Shown: positions 34,102 through 44,059, counted from the stretch's first letter. The stretch is DNA of 44,262 nucleotides from Clostridia bacterium (GCA_017474125.1 JAFVIF010000028.1:1-44262), one strand, 5' to 3'. A program made the numbers and translations. Notes: generated by a model not told the origin, from the sequence alone.

Positions 34102-34536
34102 TTAAGTGTTATTATGTCTCGATTTCTTTTCTCCAAAGGCAAACACCTTAAGGAATAAGAAGGTTACGGGTGTGCCGAGCAGGGCGGCAACTATATATGC
34201 AATAACGTGATGAACGTTTATAATGTTGAAGAATATAAATGTAACAATATTCTGAATTATAAAATTAGGAATATAGGAAATACAAAACTTACTGTAACGC
34301 AAAAAAGAAAGTTTACGCTTAAAATTGAAAAGGCTGTTACATATATAAGATATTGTAAGGCTTATCATATATCCTATGGCAAAGGCAAGGTTTTCCTGTA
34401 CGCGGGCAAGCTCAAGCAAGGTTGAGAAAACAACACAGTTGAAGGTGTTAAAGCTTCCAATCAGTGTGTATATTAAAAACCTTTTGCTGAAGAAAAAGAA
34501 GAAAACCTTTTTGAAATTCTCGTTAAACTTCGTCAT
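34102..34536 (-). CDS. GtrA-like membrane protein
   Basis: A 144-residue protein with four membrane segments in the GtrA pattern: FLIYTLIGSFNTFNCVVF, then AFAIGYMISLTISYICNSLFNF followed by RKLSF, and two more helices before FLFLKVFAFG. GtrA-like proteins are thought to help move lipid-linked sugars across the membrane. The ATG at 34536 has GGAG six bases upstream; the start at 34548 has no site. Confidence 0.87.
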   Translation of the reverse strand: MTKFNENFKKVFFFFFSKRFLIYTLIGSFNTFNCVVFSTLLELARVQENLAFAIGYMISLTISYICNSLFNFKRKLSFLRYSKFCISYIPNFIIQNIVTFIFFNIINVHHVIAYIVAALLGTPVTFLFLKVFAFGEKKSRHNNT

Positions 34537-34578
34537 ATTTTTCTCCAAACCGAAAAAATCAGATGTTCATTTAAACCT

Positions 34579-34607
34579 ATTATACACGTTTTGGCTTTAA
34601 ATTTCAA
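34579..34607 (-). promoter_or_regulatory. gtrA-like gene promoter
   Basis: On the minus strand TTGAAA (34602-34607), 17 bp, TATAAT (34579-34584). It lies back to back with the yceD promoter. Confidence 0.75.
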
Positions 34608-34643
34608 CTGTAATATATTTTATGGCTGTGAGCAAATTGGGTA

Positions 34644-34672
34644 TTGACAAAAGAAACGCTTTTGTATATAAT
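34644..34672 (+). promoter_or_regulatory. Consensus promoter of yceD-rpmF
   Basis: TTGACA (34644-34649), 17 bp, TATAAT (34667-34672): a perfect sigma-A match. The RNA should start near 34679, which excludes any start codon before that point and supports the GTG at 34700. Confidence 0.85.
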
Positions 34673-34699
34673 ATTATGGCAACGATGGGGGGAAACTGT

Positions 34700-35203
34700 G
34701 TGATTCTTGATTTAAAGAAGCTTTTTATAACCGAGAATTATGCCCTTCCTATCGAATACTCTGTTAATCTTTCCGACGTTGAGTACATGGGTGAATATCC
34801 GCTCAAAAAGCCTGTTACGGTAACGGGAAAGGTAACGAACAGAGCCGGACTGGTAACGCTGTCAATCAGTATGGTGTATGTCTTTTCGGCCCCTTGTGAC
34901 AGGTGCGGGCTACCAACCGAAATCCGACATGAGGTGACGCTTGAAAAGTCCTTGGCTCCCGAAATCGCCGGAAGCGATAGCGATGAAATTATTTTGGTAG
35001 AGGATTACAAGCTTGATTTAGATGAGCTTATTTTTACCGAGGTAATTATTTCACTTCCGATGAAACACCTATGCCAAAAGGAATGCAAGGGAATTTGTGC
35101 ATCCTGCGGCAAAAACCTGAACGACGGAAAATGTAACTGTAACACAAAACAGATAGATCCACGTCTGCAAGCTCTGGCAGATCTTTTAAAAGACGAAAAT
35201 TAA
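34700..35203 (+). CDS. YceD family protein (DUF177)
   Basis: A 167-residue protein. The middle part has the metal-binding-like APCDRCGLP and the end has CQKECKGICASCGKNLN with CNCN, typical of YceD proteins of Firmicutes. YceD genes nearly always precede rpmF, as here, and the protein is linked to ribosome or rRNA maturation. A longer frame opens at 34622, but the promoter lies inside it. The GTG at 34700, with a G-run site before it, is therefore the real start. Confidence 0.88.
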   Translation: MILDLKKLFITENYALPIEYSVNLSDVEYMGEYPLKKPVTVTGKVTNRAGLVTLSISMVYVFSAPCDRCGLPTEIRHEVTLEKSLAPEIAGSDSDEIILVEDYKLDLDELIFTEVIISLPMKHLCQKECKGICASCGKNLNDGKCNCNTKQIDPRLQALADLLKDEN

Positions 35204-35235
35204 CTTTTTAGTATTATTAAGGAGTTGTATTTAAA

Positions 35236-35418
35236 ATGGCAGTACCTAAGAGAAAAACATCTAAAGCAAGAAGAGACAAGAGACGTAATAACTTATGGAA
35301 GATTACCGCTCCCGCACTGGTTAAATGTCCCCGTTGCGGCGAGTATAAGCGTCCTCATCGCCTTTGTGCAGCTTGCGGCTACTACGGTGACCGTCAGGTA
35401 GTTAAGGTAGAGGATTAA
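35236..35418 (+). CDS. rpmF: 50S ribosomal protein L32
   Basis: A 60-residue protein starting MAVPKRKTSKARRDKRR, with zinc-binding CPRCGEYKRPHRLCAACGYY (four Cys). This is the Cys-containing form of L32, with no zinc-free paralogue in the window. The ATG has AAGGAG, and the gene follows yceD by 32 bp. Confidence 0.97.
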   Translation: MAVPKRKTSKARRDKRRNNLWKITAPALVKCPRCGEYKRPHRLCAACGYYGDRQVVKVED

Positions 35419-35439
35419 TCTTAAATCTTTGAATTAAGG

Positions 35440-35469
35440 GGCAGAGGGGGATATCTCTCTGCCTTTTTT
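35440..35469 (+). terminator. Terminator of yceD-rpmF
   Basis: GGCAGAG (35440-35446) pairs with CTCTGCC (35457-35463), followed by TTTTTT. Confidence 0.8.
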
Positions 35470-35494
35470 CTTGTAAATGAAGGCAGGTGGAAGT

Positions 35495-36805
35495 ATGGCG
35501 GTTAAAATTGATTCTGTTACTCCTTTTTCAGTAGCGGATAAAAAGGGAATAAAGGGCGGCGATAAAATTCTTACCATAAACGGCAACGAAATTATCGACG
35601 TGTTAGACTACCGTTTTTATCAGGATGAAAAGCGTTTGAAAATTGAAATAGAGTCAAAGGAAGGCAAGGTTAAAGCTATTCGCATAAATAAGGGCGAGTA
35701 CGAGGAATTAGGCCTTGAATTTGATTCCTACCTTATGGATGAACAGCGCTCCTGTAAAAATAAGTGTATTTTCTGCTTTATTGACCAGCTTCCGAAGGGG
35801 ATGCGCGACACCCTTTATTTTAAGGATGACGATTCCCGCCTTTCCTTTCTTTTCGGTAATTATATTACCCTTACTAATCTAACCGAGCACGAAATAAACC
35901 GAATTATTAAAATGCACATAAGCCCCGTTAACGTTTCGGTGCACACCACTAATCCGTCCCTTCGCTGTAAAATGATGAATAATCGCTTTGCAGGGGAGTG
36001 CCTTGAAATTTTAAATCGCTTTAATGAAGCGGGTATCGCAATGAACTGTCAGCTTGTGCTGTGCCCCGGCTATAACGACGGTGAGGAGCTCCGCCGAAGC
36101 CTTGCCGATTTAACGGCTATGGAAAGCGTGCAATCGGTTGCCTGCGTTCCCGTCGGTCTTACTAAATTCAGAGAGGGCCTTGCAAAAATTGAGCCCTACA
36201 ATAATAAAACCGCCCTTGAGGTGCTGAAAATTGTAGATGAATTCGGGCAGGAGTGTATAGAAAAATACGGTGTCAGAAAGGTTTACGCTTCCGATGAATT
36301 TTATTTGAAGGCTGAAAAGGAAATCCCCGAGTATGATTATTACGGTGATTTTGACCAGCTTGATAACGGAGTCGGTATGTGGGCGCTCCTTAAAGGTGAA
36401 GCGCTTGATGCAATAGAGCTTTGCAACCAAAAGCCCGACGGCAAAAAGAAAACCATAGCAACCGGAATGGCGGCATATCCGCTTATAAGCGAAATTGTTG
36501 AAAGGGCAAAGGCAAAATGGCCAAGCCTTGACTGTAGCGTAATTGGTATTAAGAATGAGTTTTTCGGTGAGCAAATAACCGTTTCGGGACTTATTACGGG
36601 TGGGGATATAATTAAACAGCTTAGTGGCAGGGATATTGGCGAGCAGCTTTTAATTCCCGCTTCAATGCTTCGCTTTGAAAATGATATGTTCCTTGACGAC
36701 GTAACCGTTGTCGAAATGGAAAGGGCCTTAGGTGTAAAGGCCGTAATAACCGAAAACGACGGTTATAATTTAATTGATAATATTTTAGGAATTGAGGTGG
36801 TTTAA
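35495..36805 (+). CDS. DUF512 radical SAM protein with PDZ-like N terminus
   Basis: A 436-residue protein. Residues 1-65 resemble a PDZ domain (IKGGDKILTINGNEIIDVLD). The radical SAM cluster motif is CKNKCIFCFIDQLPKGMR (CxxxCxxC). The C-terminal DUF512 domain contains GVRKVYASDEFYLKAEKEIP and a final GGDIIKQL segment. The reaction is unknown. It directly precedes der, a common arrangement in Clostridia. The ATG at 35495 has AGGTGG upstream; the ATG at 35477 has no site. Confidence 0.88.
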   Translation: MAVKIDSVTPFSVADKKGIKGGDKILTINGNEIIDVLDYRFYQDEKRLKIEIESKEGKVKAIRINKGEYEELGLEFDSYLMDEQRSCKNKCIFCFIDQLPKGMRDTLYFKDDDSRLSFLFGNYITLTNLTEHEINRIIKMHISPVNVSVHTTNPSLRCKMMNNRFAGECLEILNRFNEAGIAMNCQLVLCPGYNDGEELRRSLADLTAMESVQSVACVPVGLTKFREGLAKIEPYNNKTALEVLKIVDEFGQECIEKYGVRKVYASDEFYLKAEKEIPEYDYYGDFDQLDNGVGMWALLKGEALDAIELCNQKPDGKKKTIATGMAAYPLISEIVERAKAKWPSLDCSVIGIKNEFFGEQITVSGLITGGDIIKQLSGRDIGEQLLIPASMLRFENDMFLDDVTVVEMERALGVKAVITENDGYNLIDNILGIEVV

Positions 36806-38134
36806 ATGGCAAAACCTGTTGTTGCAGTAGTAGGCAGACCTAACGTTGGTAAATCTACGCTGTTTAATAAGCTCATCGGTCAGCGCCTTTCAATAGTAGA
36901 TGACACCCCGGGTGTAACGAGAGACCGTATTTACGGCGACTGTGAATGGTGTAACCGTAAAATAATGCTTGTGGATACGGGCGGTATTGAGCCTAAAACC
37001 GATGATATAATTTTAAAATCTATGCGCGCGCAGGCAAACCTTGCTATTGAAACCGCAAGCGTTATAGTATTTGTAACCGATTTAACCTCGGGTGTTACTG
37101 CCGCCGATAGCGATATTGCGGCTATGCTGCTTAAAAGCGGTAAGCCTGTTGTGCTTTGTGTTAATAAGTGCGACAGCCTTGGTAAAACTCCTATGGAGTT
37201 TTACGAGTTTTATAATTTAGGCCTTGGCGACCCTATTGCCGTTTCGTCGGTACACGGACACGGCACCGGTGATTTGCTTGACGCTGTTTTTGAATATCTT
37301 CCGACGGAAGAAAACGAGGACGGTGACGAGGAGGTAATAAACGTAGCGGTTATAGGTAAGCCTAACGCAGGTAAATCCTCGCTTATTAACTGCGTATCGG
37401 GTGAGGAGCGCTCTATTGTTTCCGATATTGCAGGCACCACGAGAGACGCTATTGACACCCGAATAATAAAGGACAACGCTGTCTATAATTTTATTGATAC
37501 GGCAGGACTTCGCCGTAAAAGTAAGGTTGAGGAGCAGATTGAAAAGTACAGTGTGCTCCGCGCTCAAATGGCTGTTGAAAGAAGCGACGTTTGTGTTATA
37601 ATGATAGATGCAGTTGAGGGCTTCACCGAGCAGGACTCTAAGGTTGCAGGCCTTGCAATGGAGCAGGGAAAGGCTTGTATTATCGCCGTTAATAAGTGGG
37701 ATGCCGTTGATAAGGACAGCAACACTATGGATGCATACAGAAAAAAGCTTATGGTTGATTTTTCCTTTATGCCCTATGCCCCCATTATTTTTATTTCGGC
37801 AAAAACGGGTCAACGAGTTGACCGCCTTTTCGAGCTTATTCATTTTGTGTACGAGCAGAACAATATGCGTATTTCCACAGGCAAGCTTAACGATATTCTT
37901 GCCGATGCAACGGCGCGCGTTCAGCCCCCCAGCGATAAGGGTAAGCGACTTAAAATTTATTATATGACACAGGCTTCAACCGCGCCACCCACCTTTGTTT
38001 GCTTCTGCAATAATAAGGAACTGTTCCATTTTTCCTATCAACGTTATTTAGAAAACCAAATAAGATCAATTTTCGGTCTTGAGGGCACACCTGTTCGTTT
38101 TGTTATCAGAGAAAGAGGAGACGATAAAAAATGA
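36806..38134 (+). CDS. der: Ribosome-associated GTPase Der (EngA)
   Basis: A 442-residue protein with two tandem G domains. The first has VGRPNVGKSTLFNKL, DTGG and NKCD. The second has IGKPNAGKSSLINCV, DTAGLRRKSKVEEQIE and NKWD, followed by the KH-like C-terminal domain (PPTFVCFCN). It is essential for 50S subunit assembly. The ATG follows the DUF512 stop with no gap. Confidence 0.96.
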   Translation: MAKPVVAVVGRPNVGKSTLFNKLIGQRLSIVDDTPGVTRDRIYGDCEWCNRKIMLVDTGGIEPKTDDIILKSMRAQANLAIETASVIVFVTDLTSGVTAADSDIAAMLLKSGKPVVLCVNKCDSLGKTPMEFYEFYNLGLGDPIAVSSVHGHGTGDLLDAVFEYLPTEENEDGDEEVINVAVIGKPNAGKSSLINCVSGEERSIVSDIAGTTRDAIDTRIIKDNAVYNFIDTAGLRRKSKVEEQIEKYSVLRAQMAVERSDVCVIMIDAVEGFTEQDSKVAGLAMEQGKACIIAVNKWDAVDKDSNTMDAYRKKLMVDFSFMPYAPIIFISAKTGQRVDRLFELIHFVYEQNNMRISTGKLNDILADATARVQPPSDKGKRLKIYYMTQASTAPPTFVCFCNNKELFHFSYQRYLENQIRSIFGLEGTPVRFVIRERGDDKK

Positions 38135-38775
38135 TTGCTCTTGCCATACTGGCACCTGTTTGCGCCTACCTTATCGGTAGTATCAGCTTTGCGGTAATAT
38201 TCACTAAAGTATTCTCAAAAACCGACGTCAGAGAGCACGGAAGCGGTAATGCAGGCACGACCAACGTGTTGCGTGTTGCAGGAAAAACCGCAGGTATTCT
38301 AACCTTTTTGTGCGATGCCTTAAAGGGCGCCGCCGCCGCGCTTCTCGGTATGCTTGTTTATAAATACGCTTTTAACGACAGTGCCACTATGGTTACCTAC
38401 GGAAAATACCTTTGCGGCATTGCCTGTATGATAGGTCACGCTTTTCCTATATGGTTCGGCTTTAAGGGCGGAAAATGTGCGGCAACAAGCGTTGGGATTT
38501 TTGCGGTTTGCTGTCCTATAGGAATAGGCGCAGGACTTATAGGCTATGCCGTAAATATGGCAATCACCCGAATAGTTTCCCTCAGTACTCTTATTGCAAC
38601 CGTGCTTGTTGTAGGCTTTTCTATCGGTATAAACGGCTTTGGCGGAATAACCGAGCCCGATTTTGTTGTTATAGCTTTAAGCTTGCTTGGCGGTGTAATA
38701 GTGTTCTGGCGCCATAAGGATAATATTAAACGCCTTATAAAAGGTGAAGAGAAAAAACTAAGAATTAAAAAATAG
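38131..38775 (+). CDS. plsY: Acyl-phosphate:glycerol-3-phosphate acyltransferase
   Basis: A 214-residue membrane protein. YLIGSISFAVIFTKVF, the phosphate-binding HGSGNAGTTNVLRVAG and GHAFPIWFGFKGGKCAATS are PlsY signatures. It makes lysophosphatidic acid for phospholipid synthesis. The ATG overlaps the der stop by 4 bp, so translation is coupled. The C-terminal tail is strongly basic. Confidence 0.95.
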   Translation: MIALAILAPVCAYLIGSISFAVIFTKVFSKTDVREHGSGNAGTTNVLRVAGKTAGILTFLCDALKGAAAALLGMLVYKYAFNDSATMVTYGKYLCGIACMIGHAFPIWFGFKGGKCAATSVGIFAVCCPIGIGAGLIGYAVNMAITRIVSLSTLIATVLVVGFSIGINGFGGITEPDFVVIALSLLGGVIVFWRHKDNIKRLIKGEEKKLRIKK

Positions 38776-38784
38776 AATAACATT

Positions 38785-38823
38785 AAAACGTTGACGCTGA
38801 GATGAATTGGCGTCAACGTTTTT
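38785..38823 (+). terminator. Terminator after plsY
   Basis: AAAACGTTGACGC pairs with GCGTCAACGTTTT around a 12-nt loop, ending in a T-run. Confidence 0.85.
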
Positions 38824-38861
38824 AATTTGAAAATTTTTTTCGCTTTGCAAATAAAAATATG

Positions 38862-38890
38862 TTGATTTTTTAACAATCTCGTGATAAAAT
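38862..38890 (+). promoter_or_regulatory. hppA promoter
   Basis: TTGATT (38862-38867), 17 bp, TAAAAT (38885-38890), about 31 bp before the start codon. Confidence 0.65.
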
Positions 38891-38921
38891 TATTTTTACA
38901 CTCTAAATTTGGGAGGAATCT

Positions 38922-41015
38922 ATGATGGCAAGTTATCTTGCAATATTTACCTTTATAGGTGCAGCAGTTGCCCTTTTATTTGCTGTACTTATGGCCAAAA
39001 AGGTATTGAAGTTCTCCGAGGGAACTGAAAAAATGAAAAAAATTTCCGCTTCTATAAGGCAAGGTGCAAATGCTTATTTAAAGCGTCAGTATATGGTAGT
39101 GCTGGTGTTTTTCGGAGTAATGTTCCTTGTTCTCGGCGGAATGGCTGTTGCAAAGCTGCTTACTCCTTACGTGCCCTTTGCGTTTATAACGGGTGGCTTT
39201 TTCTCCGCTCTTTCGGGCTTTATAGGAATGAAGATAGCAACTGCATCCAATGCCAGAACCGCCAATGCCTGCCGCGAGGGACTTAATAGGGGCCTGCGCG
39301 TAGCCTTTTCAGCAGGCAGCGTTATGGGCTTTACCGTAGTAGGCCTCGGCCTTTTGGATATTGCTCTTTGGTTTAGTCTTTTAAAGTTTGTGTTTAAGCT
39401 TAGTGAGAGTGAAATCACAAGCGCTATGCTTACCTTCGGTATGGGCGCTTCCTCAATGGCGTTGTTTGCCAGAGTAGGCGGCGGTATATTTACCAAGGCG
39501 GCCGACGTAGGTGCTGACCTTGTAGGTAAGGTTGAAGCAGGTATTCCCGAGGATGACCCTCGTAACCCCGCTGTTATCGCCGATAACGTAGGTGATAACG
39601 TTGGCGACGTTGCGGGTATGGGCGCTGACCTTTATGAATCCTATGTAGGTTCGGTAATTTCTGCTTGTGCTTTAGGTGTTTCCGCCTTTAAGGATAACGG
39701 TATAAGTGCAATGGCGTTACCTTTGCTTATTTCGGTAATCGGTGTTATCTGCTCCATTGTGGGAACATTCTTTATTAAAACAAAAGAGGGCGCATCTCAA
39801 AAGCAGCTTTTAGGCGCTCTTTCGCGCGGCACCAACTTCTCGGCAATAGTAATTGCGTTAGCATCCTTCCCCCTCGTTTGGTACGTTTTACCTCAGGGTA
39901 ACTGGAAAATGTATTTCGCCATTCTTGCAGGTCTTGTTGCAGGTGTGCTTATCGGTCAGGCTACCGAGTACTATACCTCTGACAGCTACAAGCCTACAAA
40001 GAATCTTGCCGCTACCAGTGAAACCGGTACCGCAACCATTATTATAGGCGGTCTTTCGGTTGGTATGATGTCAACCCTTCTTCCTATAGTAATTATTGCA
40101 ATTTGCATTCTTATTGCATACTTCGTAGCAGGTGGCGCAGGTAATCCCTCTTTAGGCCTTTACGGTATTTCCCTTGCAGCCGTTGGTATGCTTTCCACCT
40201 TGGGTATTACCCTTGCAACCGATGCTTACGGCCCCGTTGCCGATAACGCAGGCGGTATTGCTCAAATGGCGGGCCTTGAGGAGCAGGTCAGAGAAAGAAC
40301 AGATGCCCTTGATTCTCTCGGTAACACTACCGCCGCAACGGGTAAGGGCTTTGCTATCGGCTCGGCCGCACTTACCGCGCTTGCCCTTATGGCTTCCTAT
40401 GTTGATAAGGTTAAGTCTATTGAAGGCGGCGCAGAGCAAATTGCCGACCTGAGCATTACAAGACCAACCGTTCTTATAGGTATGTTTATCGGTGCTTGCT
40501 TACCCTTCATTTTTGCCGCTCTTACAATGAATGCTGTTGGCAGAGCCGCACAAAGCGTTGTTAAAGAGGTTCGCCGTCAGTTTAAGGAAATTGTAGGCCT
40601 TATGGACGGTAATGCTGATGCGGACTACGCTTCCTGCGTTGACCTTTGTACCAAGGCAAGCCTTAAGGAAATGATTGTTCCTACTATCGTTGCCGTAATA
40701 GTGCCCATTATCGTAGGTATTGTTTTAGGCTGTACGGGTGTTGTAGGTATGCTTGCAGGCGCTACTGCTTCGGGCTTCTTAATGGCTGTGTTTATGTCTA
40801 ACTCGGGCGGCGCTTGGGATAACGCTAAAAAGTATATTGAAAGTGGCGTGCACGGCGGTAAGGGTAGTGAAAACCACAAGGCCGCAGTTGTAGGCGATAC
40901 TGTCGGTGACCCCTTCAAGGATACCGCAGGCCCTTCCATCAATATTCTCATTAAGCTTCTCTCTATGGTTTCCATAGTATTTGCCGCAGTTGTTGTAGGC
41001 TTCTCAATTCTTTAA
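38922..41015 (+). CDS. hppA: Membrane-bound ion-pumping pyrophosphatase
   Basis: A 697-residue polytopic protein that uses pyrophosphate hydrolysis to pump Na+ or H+. Signatures are [52 protein letters not shown] and [15 protein letters not shown]. The segment [13 protein letters not shown] has Ala where K+-independent enzymes have Lys, so it belongs to the K+-dependent group, which contains the Na+ pumps as well as H+ pumps. The ion cannot be fixed by eye. GGGAGG precedes two adjacent ATG codons. Confidence 0.95.
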   Translation: MMASYLAIFTFIGAAVALLFAVLMAKKVLKFSEGTEKMKKISASIRQGANAYLKRQYMVVLVFFGVMFLVLGGMAVAKLLTPYVPFAFITGGFFSALSGFIGMKIATASNARTANACREGLNRGLRVAFSAGSVMGFTVVGLGLLDIALWFSLLKFVFKLSESEITSAMLTFGMGASSMALFARVGGGIFTKAADVGADLVGKVEAGIPEDDPRNPAVIADNVGDNVGDVAGMGADLYESYVGSVISACALGVSAFKDNGISAMALPLLISVIGVICSIVGTFFIKTKEGASQKQLLGALSRGTNFSAIVIALASFPLVWYVLPQGNWKMYFAILAGLVAGVLIGQATEYYTSDSYKPTKNLAATSETGTATIIIGGLSVGMMSTLLPIVIIAICILIAYFVAGGAGNPSLGLYGISLAAVGMLSTLGITLATDAYGPVADNAGGIAQMAGLEEQVRERTDALDSLGNTTAATGKGFAIGSAALTALALMASYVDKVKSIEGGAEQIADLSITRPTVLIGMFIGACLPFIFAALTMNAVGRAAQSVVKEVRRQFKEIVGLMDGNADADYASCVDLCTKASLKEMIVPTIVAVIVPIIVGIVLGCTGVVGMLAGATASGFLMAVFMSNSGGAWDNAKKYIESGVHGGKGSENHKAAVVGDTVGDPFKDTAGPSINILIKLLSMVSIVFAAVVVGFSIL

Positions 41016-41023
41016 AAAAAGCT

Positions 41024-41066
41024 AAAAAACAGGTGCATTTCCAAAAGCGGAAATGCACCTGTTTTT
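41024..41066. terminator. Bidirectional terminator, hppA / dnaC-like
   Basis: A perfect stem of about 17 bp (AACAGGTGCATTTCC with its complement) around AAAAGC, with A-run left and T-run right; it overlaps the end of the convergent gene. Confidence 0.85.
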
Positions 41067-42012
41067 ATTTTTGTTCTTTTGCCTTTTTCAGCACCCTTAT
41101 ATCGTTTCCGACAAAGGTTTTTAGTGAATACTCACCTATAAAGCGTGAAGCAATTCTCGGTGTGTAGCGTGCTTTAAGCTCTTCAAAGGAAAGGTTAGTG
41201 CTTATAATGGTGGGCAGCTTTTTAAGCAGTCGTGAATTAACGATATCGTAGAAAAGGGATTGCACGTAGTTGGTCATAAATTCGGTTCCCAAATCATCAA
41301 TGACAAGAAGGTCGGCCTCCATAATTTCGTCAAGCTTTTCGGTATCACCCGAATAGCTGAAGCGTTCCTTTTCGGCGGCGGTGAAAAGGCTTTGAGCAGG
41401 TCCGTAAATAACCTTGAAGCCTTTTTTTGTAACCTCCTTTACAATAGACAGGGAAAGGTGGGTTTTGCCTAAACCGCTTTTGCCTGTAAATAAAAGGTTT
41501 TCACTGTTTTTGGAAAAGCTGTCGGCATAGGAAATGCAGTAGGAAAGTATTTTTTGCATTTTTTCCTTCGCTTCGTCGGGGTAGTAGCTTATATCAAATT
41601 TATCAAAGCCTGAGCCTTCAAGGGGCATAATGTCGTTAAGCTCTTTAACGGCAAGCTCCCTTGCAACCGATTTAACGCATTCGCAAAGCCTTCCCGAAAC
41701 GTAGCCCGTATCCTCGCAAGCCTTGCAAAAAACGGCTTTTTCCCGAACCTGCGCCTTGCTTAAAAGCTCGGCCTTCTCCTTAGACAGTGCTTCGCTTTTT
41801 TTACGGCATTCCTCAATAGCGGCAAGGTCGCCCTTTATTGAATAACCTAAAAGGGAGGTGCCTATTGCGGCAAGCTCCGTATCAATTTCGCGTATTCTCG
41901 GATTTTTGGCTATAGCCGCTTTTAAATCCGTTTCATAGCGGTGTTCTTCTTTTTTTACCGTCTGCTCTTTAAGATAAAGAGCCTTTTGCACGGTTTCGCT
42001 TGAAAGTGCCAT
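41065..42012 (-). CDS. DnaC/DnaI-type helicase-loader ATPase
   Basis: A 315-residue AAA+ protein. A coiled, charged N-terminal part leads to the zinc-binding CKACEDTGYVSGRLCEC, as in DnaI. Then come Walker A FTGKSGLGKTHLSL, Walker B ADLLVIDDLGTE and the Arg-containing ARYTPRIASRFIGEY. It probably loads the replicative helicase. The upstream DnaD-like gene ends 2 bp before its start, making a two-gene primosome unit. Confidence 0.9.
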   Translation of the reverse strand: MALSSETVQKALYLKEQTVKKEEHRYETDLKAAIAKNPRIREIDTELAAIGTSLLGYSIKGDLAAIEECRKKSEALSKEKAELLSKAQVREKAVFCKACEDTGYVSGRLCECVKSVARELAVKELNDIMPLEGSGFDKFDISYYPDEAKEKMQKILSYCISYADSFSKNSENLLFTGKSGLGKTHLSLSIVKEVTKKGFKVIYGPAQSLFTAAEKERFSYSGDTEKLDEIMEADLLVIDDLGTEFMTNYVQSLFYDIVNSRLLKKLPTIISTNLSFEELKARYTPRIASRFIGEYSLKTFVGNDIRVLKKAKEQK

Positions 42013-42014
42013 AT

Positions 42015-42923
42015 TTAATCCTCCGAATTAATGATTTTCTTAATAAGCTCGTCCTCCAAAGAGTCATCGTCCTTTTGCTCTTTTTGCTGTAACGCATCGA
42101 TATCCTCAAGGGCCTTGACTCCGAGACTGTGCCATTTTTCAAGTATAACCTTGATATAGGGAATAGAAAACTTACCCGTTGCATCAACGCATATTTCGTA
42201 AGCCTTTACGAGTATTGCGCGGTCAAACTTCCATTCGTTAACCCATTTGAAGGATAGCTCCTTTTCGTTTTTGCTGGGCTTGCGCTTTTCAATACCGAAG
42301 GCGGCACATACCAGCTTCCAGCATTGGTCGTAAAGCAGCTCCTCGGTCATTTTTGCTTCGGCATCTGCAAGGGTTTCAACCCCGCTGTCAATCCAATTAA
42401 TGGCGGTGTTTTCAATATAGCGAAGGTTGATTTTATTTTCTTTTTTAGCAAGTCGTAAAAGCATAAGAATAACCGAAGCTTCCATACCCTCGTCGGAATA
42501 CAGCCAAGCAATAAGGGATGCCTCGTTCTGTTTTAAACCGCGGCAGAATATGCTTTGCGCCTCGCGGTATAAAAACTGAAGAGTCTCATCGGTGTCGGCA
42601 AGGCGGGCAACCTCTTCACGTGTAGGCTTTTCGCTTTGCATACGCGCCTTTTTGGTGGTGGCTTTTGGGTTTGCCACAGCCTTGGTGGGCGCATTAAAAA
42701 AGCCTGCGCCTGCCCAATAGCCTATAGCGTCCTCAACCTCTTCGGTGTGAAGTGAAAGGGCAGAGGCTATTTGCTCGGTTGATAATTCCTCGTTGCTGTT
42801 GCGAAAAATATAAAGTAAAACCTTAAGCTGAGCTGCGGTGGCAATCTTAAGGTGGTTGTCCACAACGCCGCTTGGCAGCGCAAAGGTGGCGGAAAAAACG
42901 CCGGGGTTTATAATACTGTTCAT
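42015..42923 (-). CDS. DnaD-domain replication protein
   Basis: A 302-residue protein. The N-terminal winged-helix-like part (QLKVLLYIFRNSNEELSTEQ) is followed by DnaD-type helical domains, ending in AYEICVDATGKFSIPYIKVI then LEKWHSLGVKALEDI, the typical C-terminal signature. It helps open and remodel DNA for helicase loading. The ATG at 42923 has GGAG upstream; a start at 42947 has no site and overlaps the galE promoter. Confidence 0.9.
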   Translation of the reverse strand: MNSIINPGVFSATFALPSGVVDNHLKIATAAQLKVLLYIFRNSNEELSTEQIASALSLHTEEVEDAIGYWAGAGFFNAPTKAVANPKATTKKARMQSEKPTREEVARLADTDETLQFLYREAQSIFCRGLKQNEASLIAWLYSDEGMEASVILMLLRLAKKENKINLRYIENTAINWIDSGVETLADAEAKMTEELLYDQCWKLVCAAFGIEKRKPSKNEKELSFKWVNEWKFDRAILVKAYEICVDATGKFSIPYIKVILEKWHSLGVKALEDIDALQQKEQKDDDSLEDELIKKIINSED

Positions 42924-42941
42924 AAAACTCTCCAAAAACTC

Positions 42942-42970
42942 TTGCATTTTTTAAAAGCAATAAGTATAAT
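42942..42970 (+). promoter_or_regulatory. galE promoter
   Basis: TTGCAT (42942-42947), 17 bp, TATAAT (42965-42970). Downstream, 42969-42991 is rich in TATACT/AGTATA inverted repeats that may be an operator or the divergent -10 region. Confidence 0.65.
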
Positions 42971-43037
42971 ATACTAAGTATATTAAGTATAGCATATAAA
43001 AAGTAATTTTACAATTATTATTTCGGAGTTGATTTAA

Positions 43038-44051
43038 ATGGCAGTTTTAGTAACAGGCGGCGCAGGTTACATAGGCTCTCATACTTGTATTGAAATGCTT
43101 AATGCAGGGTACGAGGTTGTTGTAGTTGATAACCTTGACAACAGTAACGAGGAATCTCTTGTACGCGTTCAGGACATTGCAGGTAAAAGCGTAAAGTTTT
43201 ATAAAGAGGACGTTCGTAATAAGGATGCTTTAAGAAATATCTTTAAGGAAAATAAGATTGAAGCAGTTATTCATTTTGCAGGCCTTAAGGCTGTTGGTGA
43301 ATCGGTTGCGAAGCCCGTTGAATATTACGACAATAACCTTATAAGCACTCTTGTGCTTTTAGAGGTTATGCGTGAGTTTGACGTTAAAAAAATCGTATTC
43401 TCCTCTTCTGCTACCGTTTACGGTGTTGCTAAGGAAATGCCCCTTAAGGAGGGTATGCCTCTTGGCGCTATTAACCCCTACGGCAGAACAAAGCTGTTTA
43501 TCGAAGAAATGCTCCGCGATTTATACGTTAGTGATAATTCCTGGTGCATTGCTCTTCTTCGTTACTTTAATCCTATCGGCGCACATGAAAGCGGCCGAAT
43601 AGGTGAGGACCCCAAGGGTATTCCCAATAACCTTATGCCTTATATTTCTCAGGTTGCCGTTGGCAGACTTGAAAAATTAAACGTTTTCGGTAACGACTAT
43701 AACACGGTAGACGGCACGGGTGTAAGAGACTATATTCACGTTGTAGACCTTGCTAAGGGTCACGTTGCCGCTGTAAACTGGGCACTTAAAAATGAGTCCT
43801 GCGAAGCCTTTAACCTTGGTACGGGTAACGGTGTATCGGTGCTTCAGCTTAAGGATGCCTTCGGTAAGGCTGCCAATATGGAAATTCCCTTCGTTATTGC
43901 TCCGCGTCGCCCCGGTGACCCTGATGAGGTTTATGCCGATGCTTCTAAGGCAAAGGAAATTTTAGGCTGGGAAGCAGAGTTAGATATTGAAAGAATGTGT
44001 ATCGATACCTGGCGCTGGCAGAAGAATAATCCTAACGGTTACAGAGATTAA
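43038..44051 (+). CDS. galE: UDP-glucose 4-epimerase
   Basis: A 337-residue SDR enzyme that interconverts UDP-glucose and UDP-galactose. The NAD-binding [17 protein letters not shown] opens the protein; SSSATVYG holds the catalytic Ser, and [12 protein letters not shown] holds the catalytic Tyr and Lys. [15 protein letters not shown] is also typical. Length is normal. The ATG has GGAG upstream, and it is the only gene in its unit. Confidence 0.95.
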   Translation: MAVLVTGGAGYIGSHTCIEMLNAGYEVVVVDNLDNSNEESLVRVQDIAGKSVKFYKEDVRNKDALRNIFKENKIEAVIHFAGLKAVGESVAKPVEYYDNNLISTLVLLEVMREFDVKKIVFSSSATVYGVAKEMPLKEGMPLGAINPYGRTKLFIEEMLRDLYVSDNSWCIALLRYFNPIGAHESGRIGEDPKGIPNNLMPYISQVAVGRLEKLNVFGNDYNTVDGTGVRDYIHVVDLAKGHVAAVNWALKNESCEAFNLGTGNGVSVLQLKDAFGKAANMEIPFVIAPRRPGDPDEVYADASKAKEILGWEAELDIERMCIDTWRWQKNNPNGYRD

Positions 44052-44059
44052 TAAAAAAT

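Noticed and set aside
37217-37843. 208-codon minus-strand open frame
   Set aside because: It is a shadow of der, which has two complete G domains.
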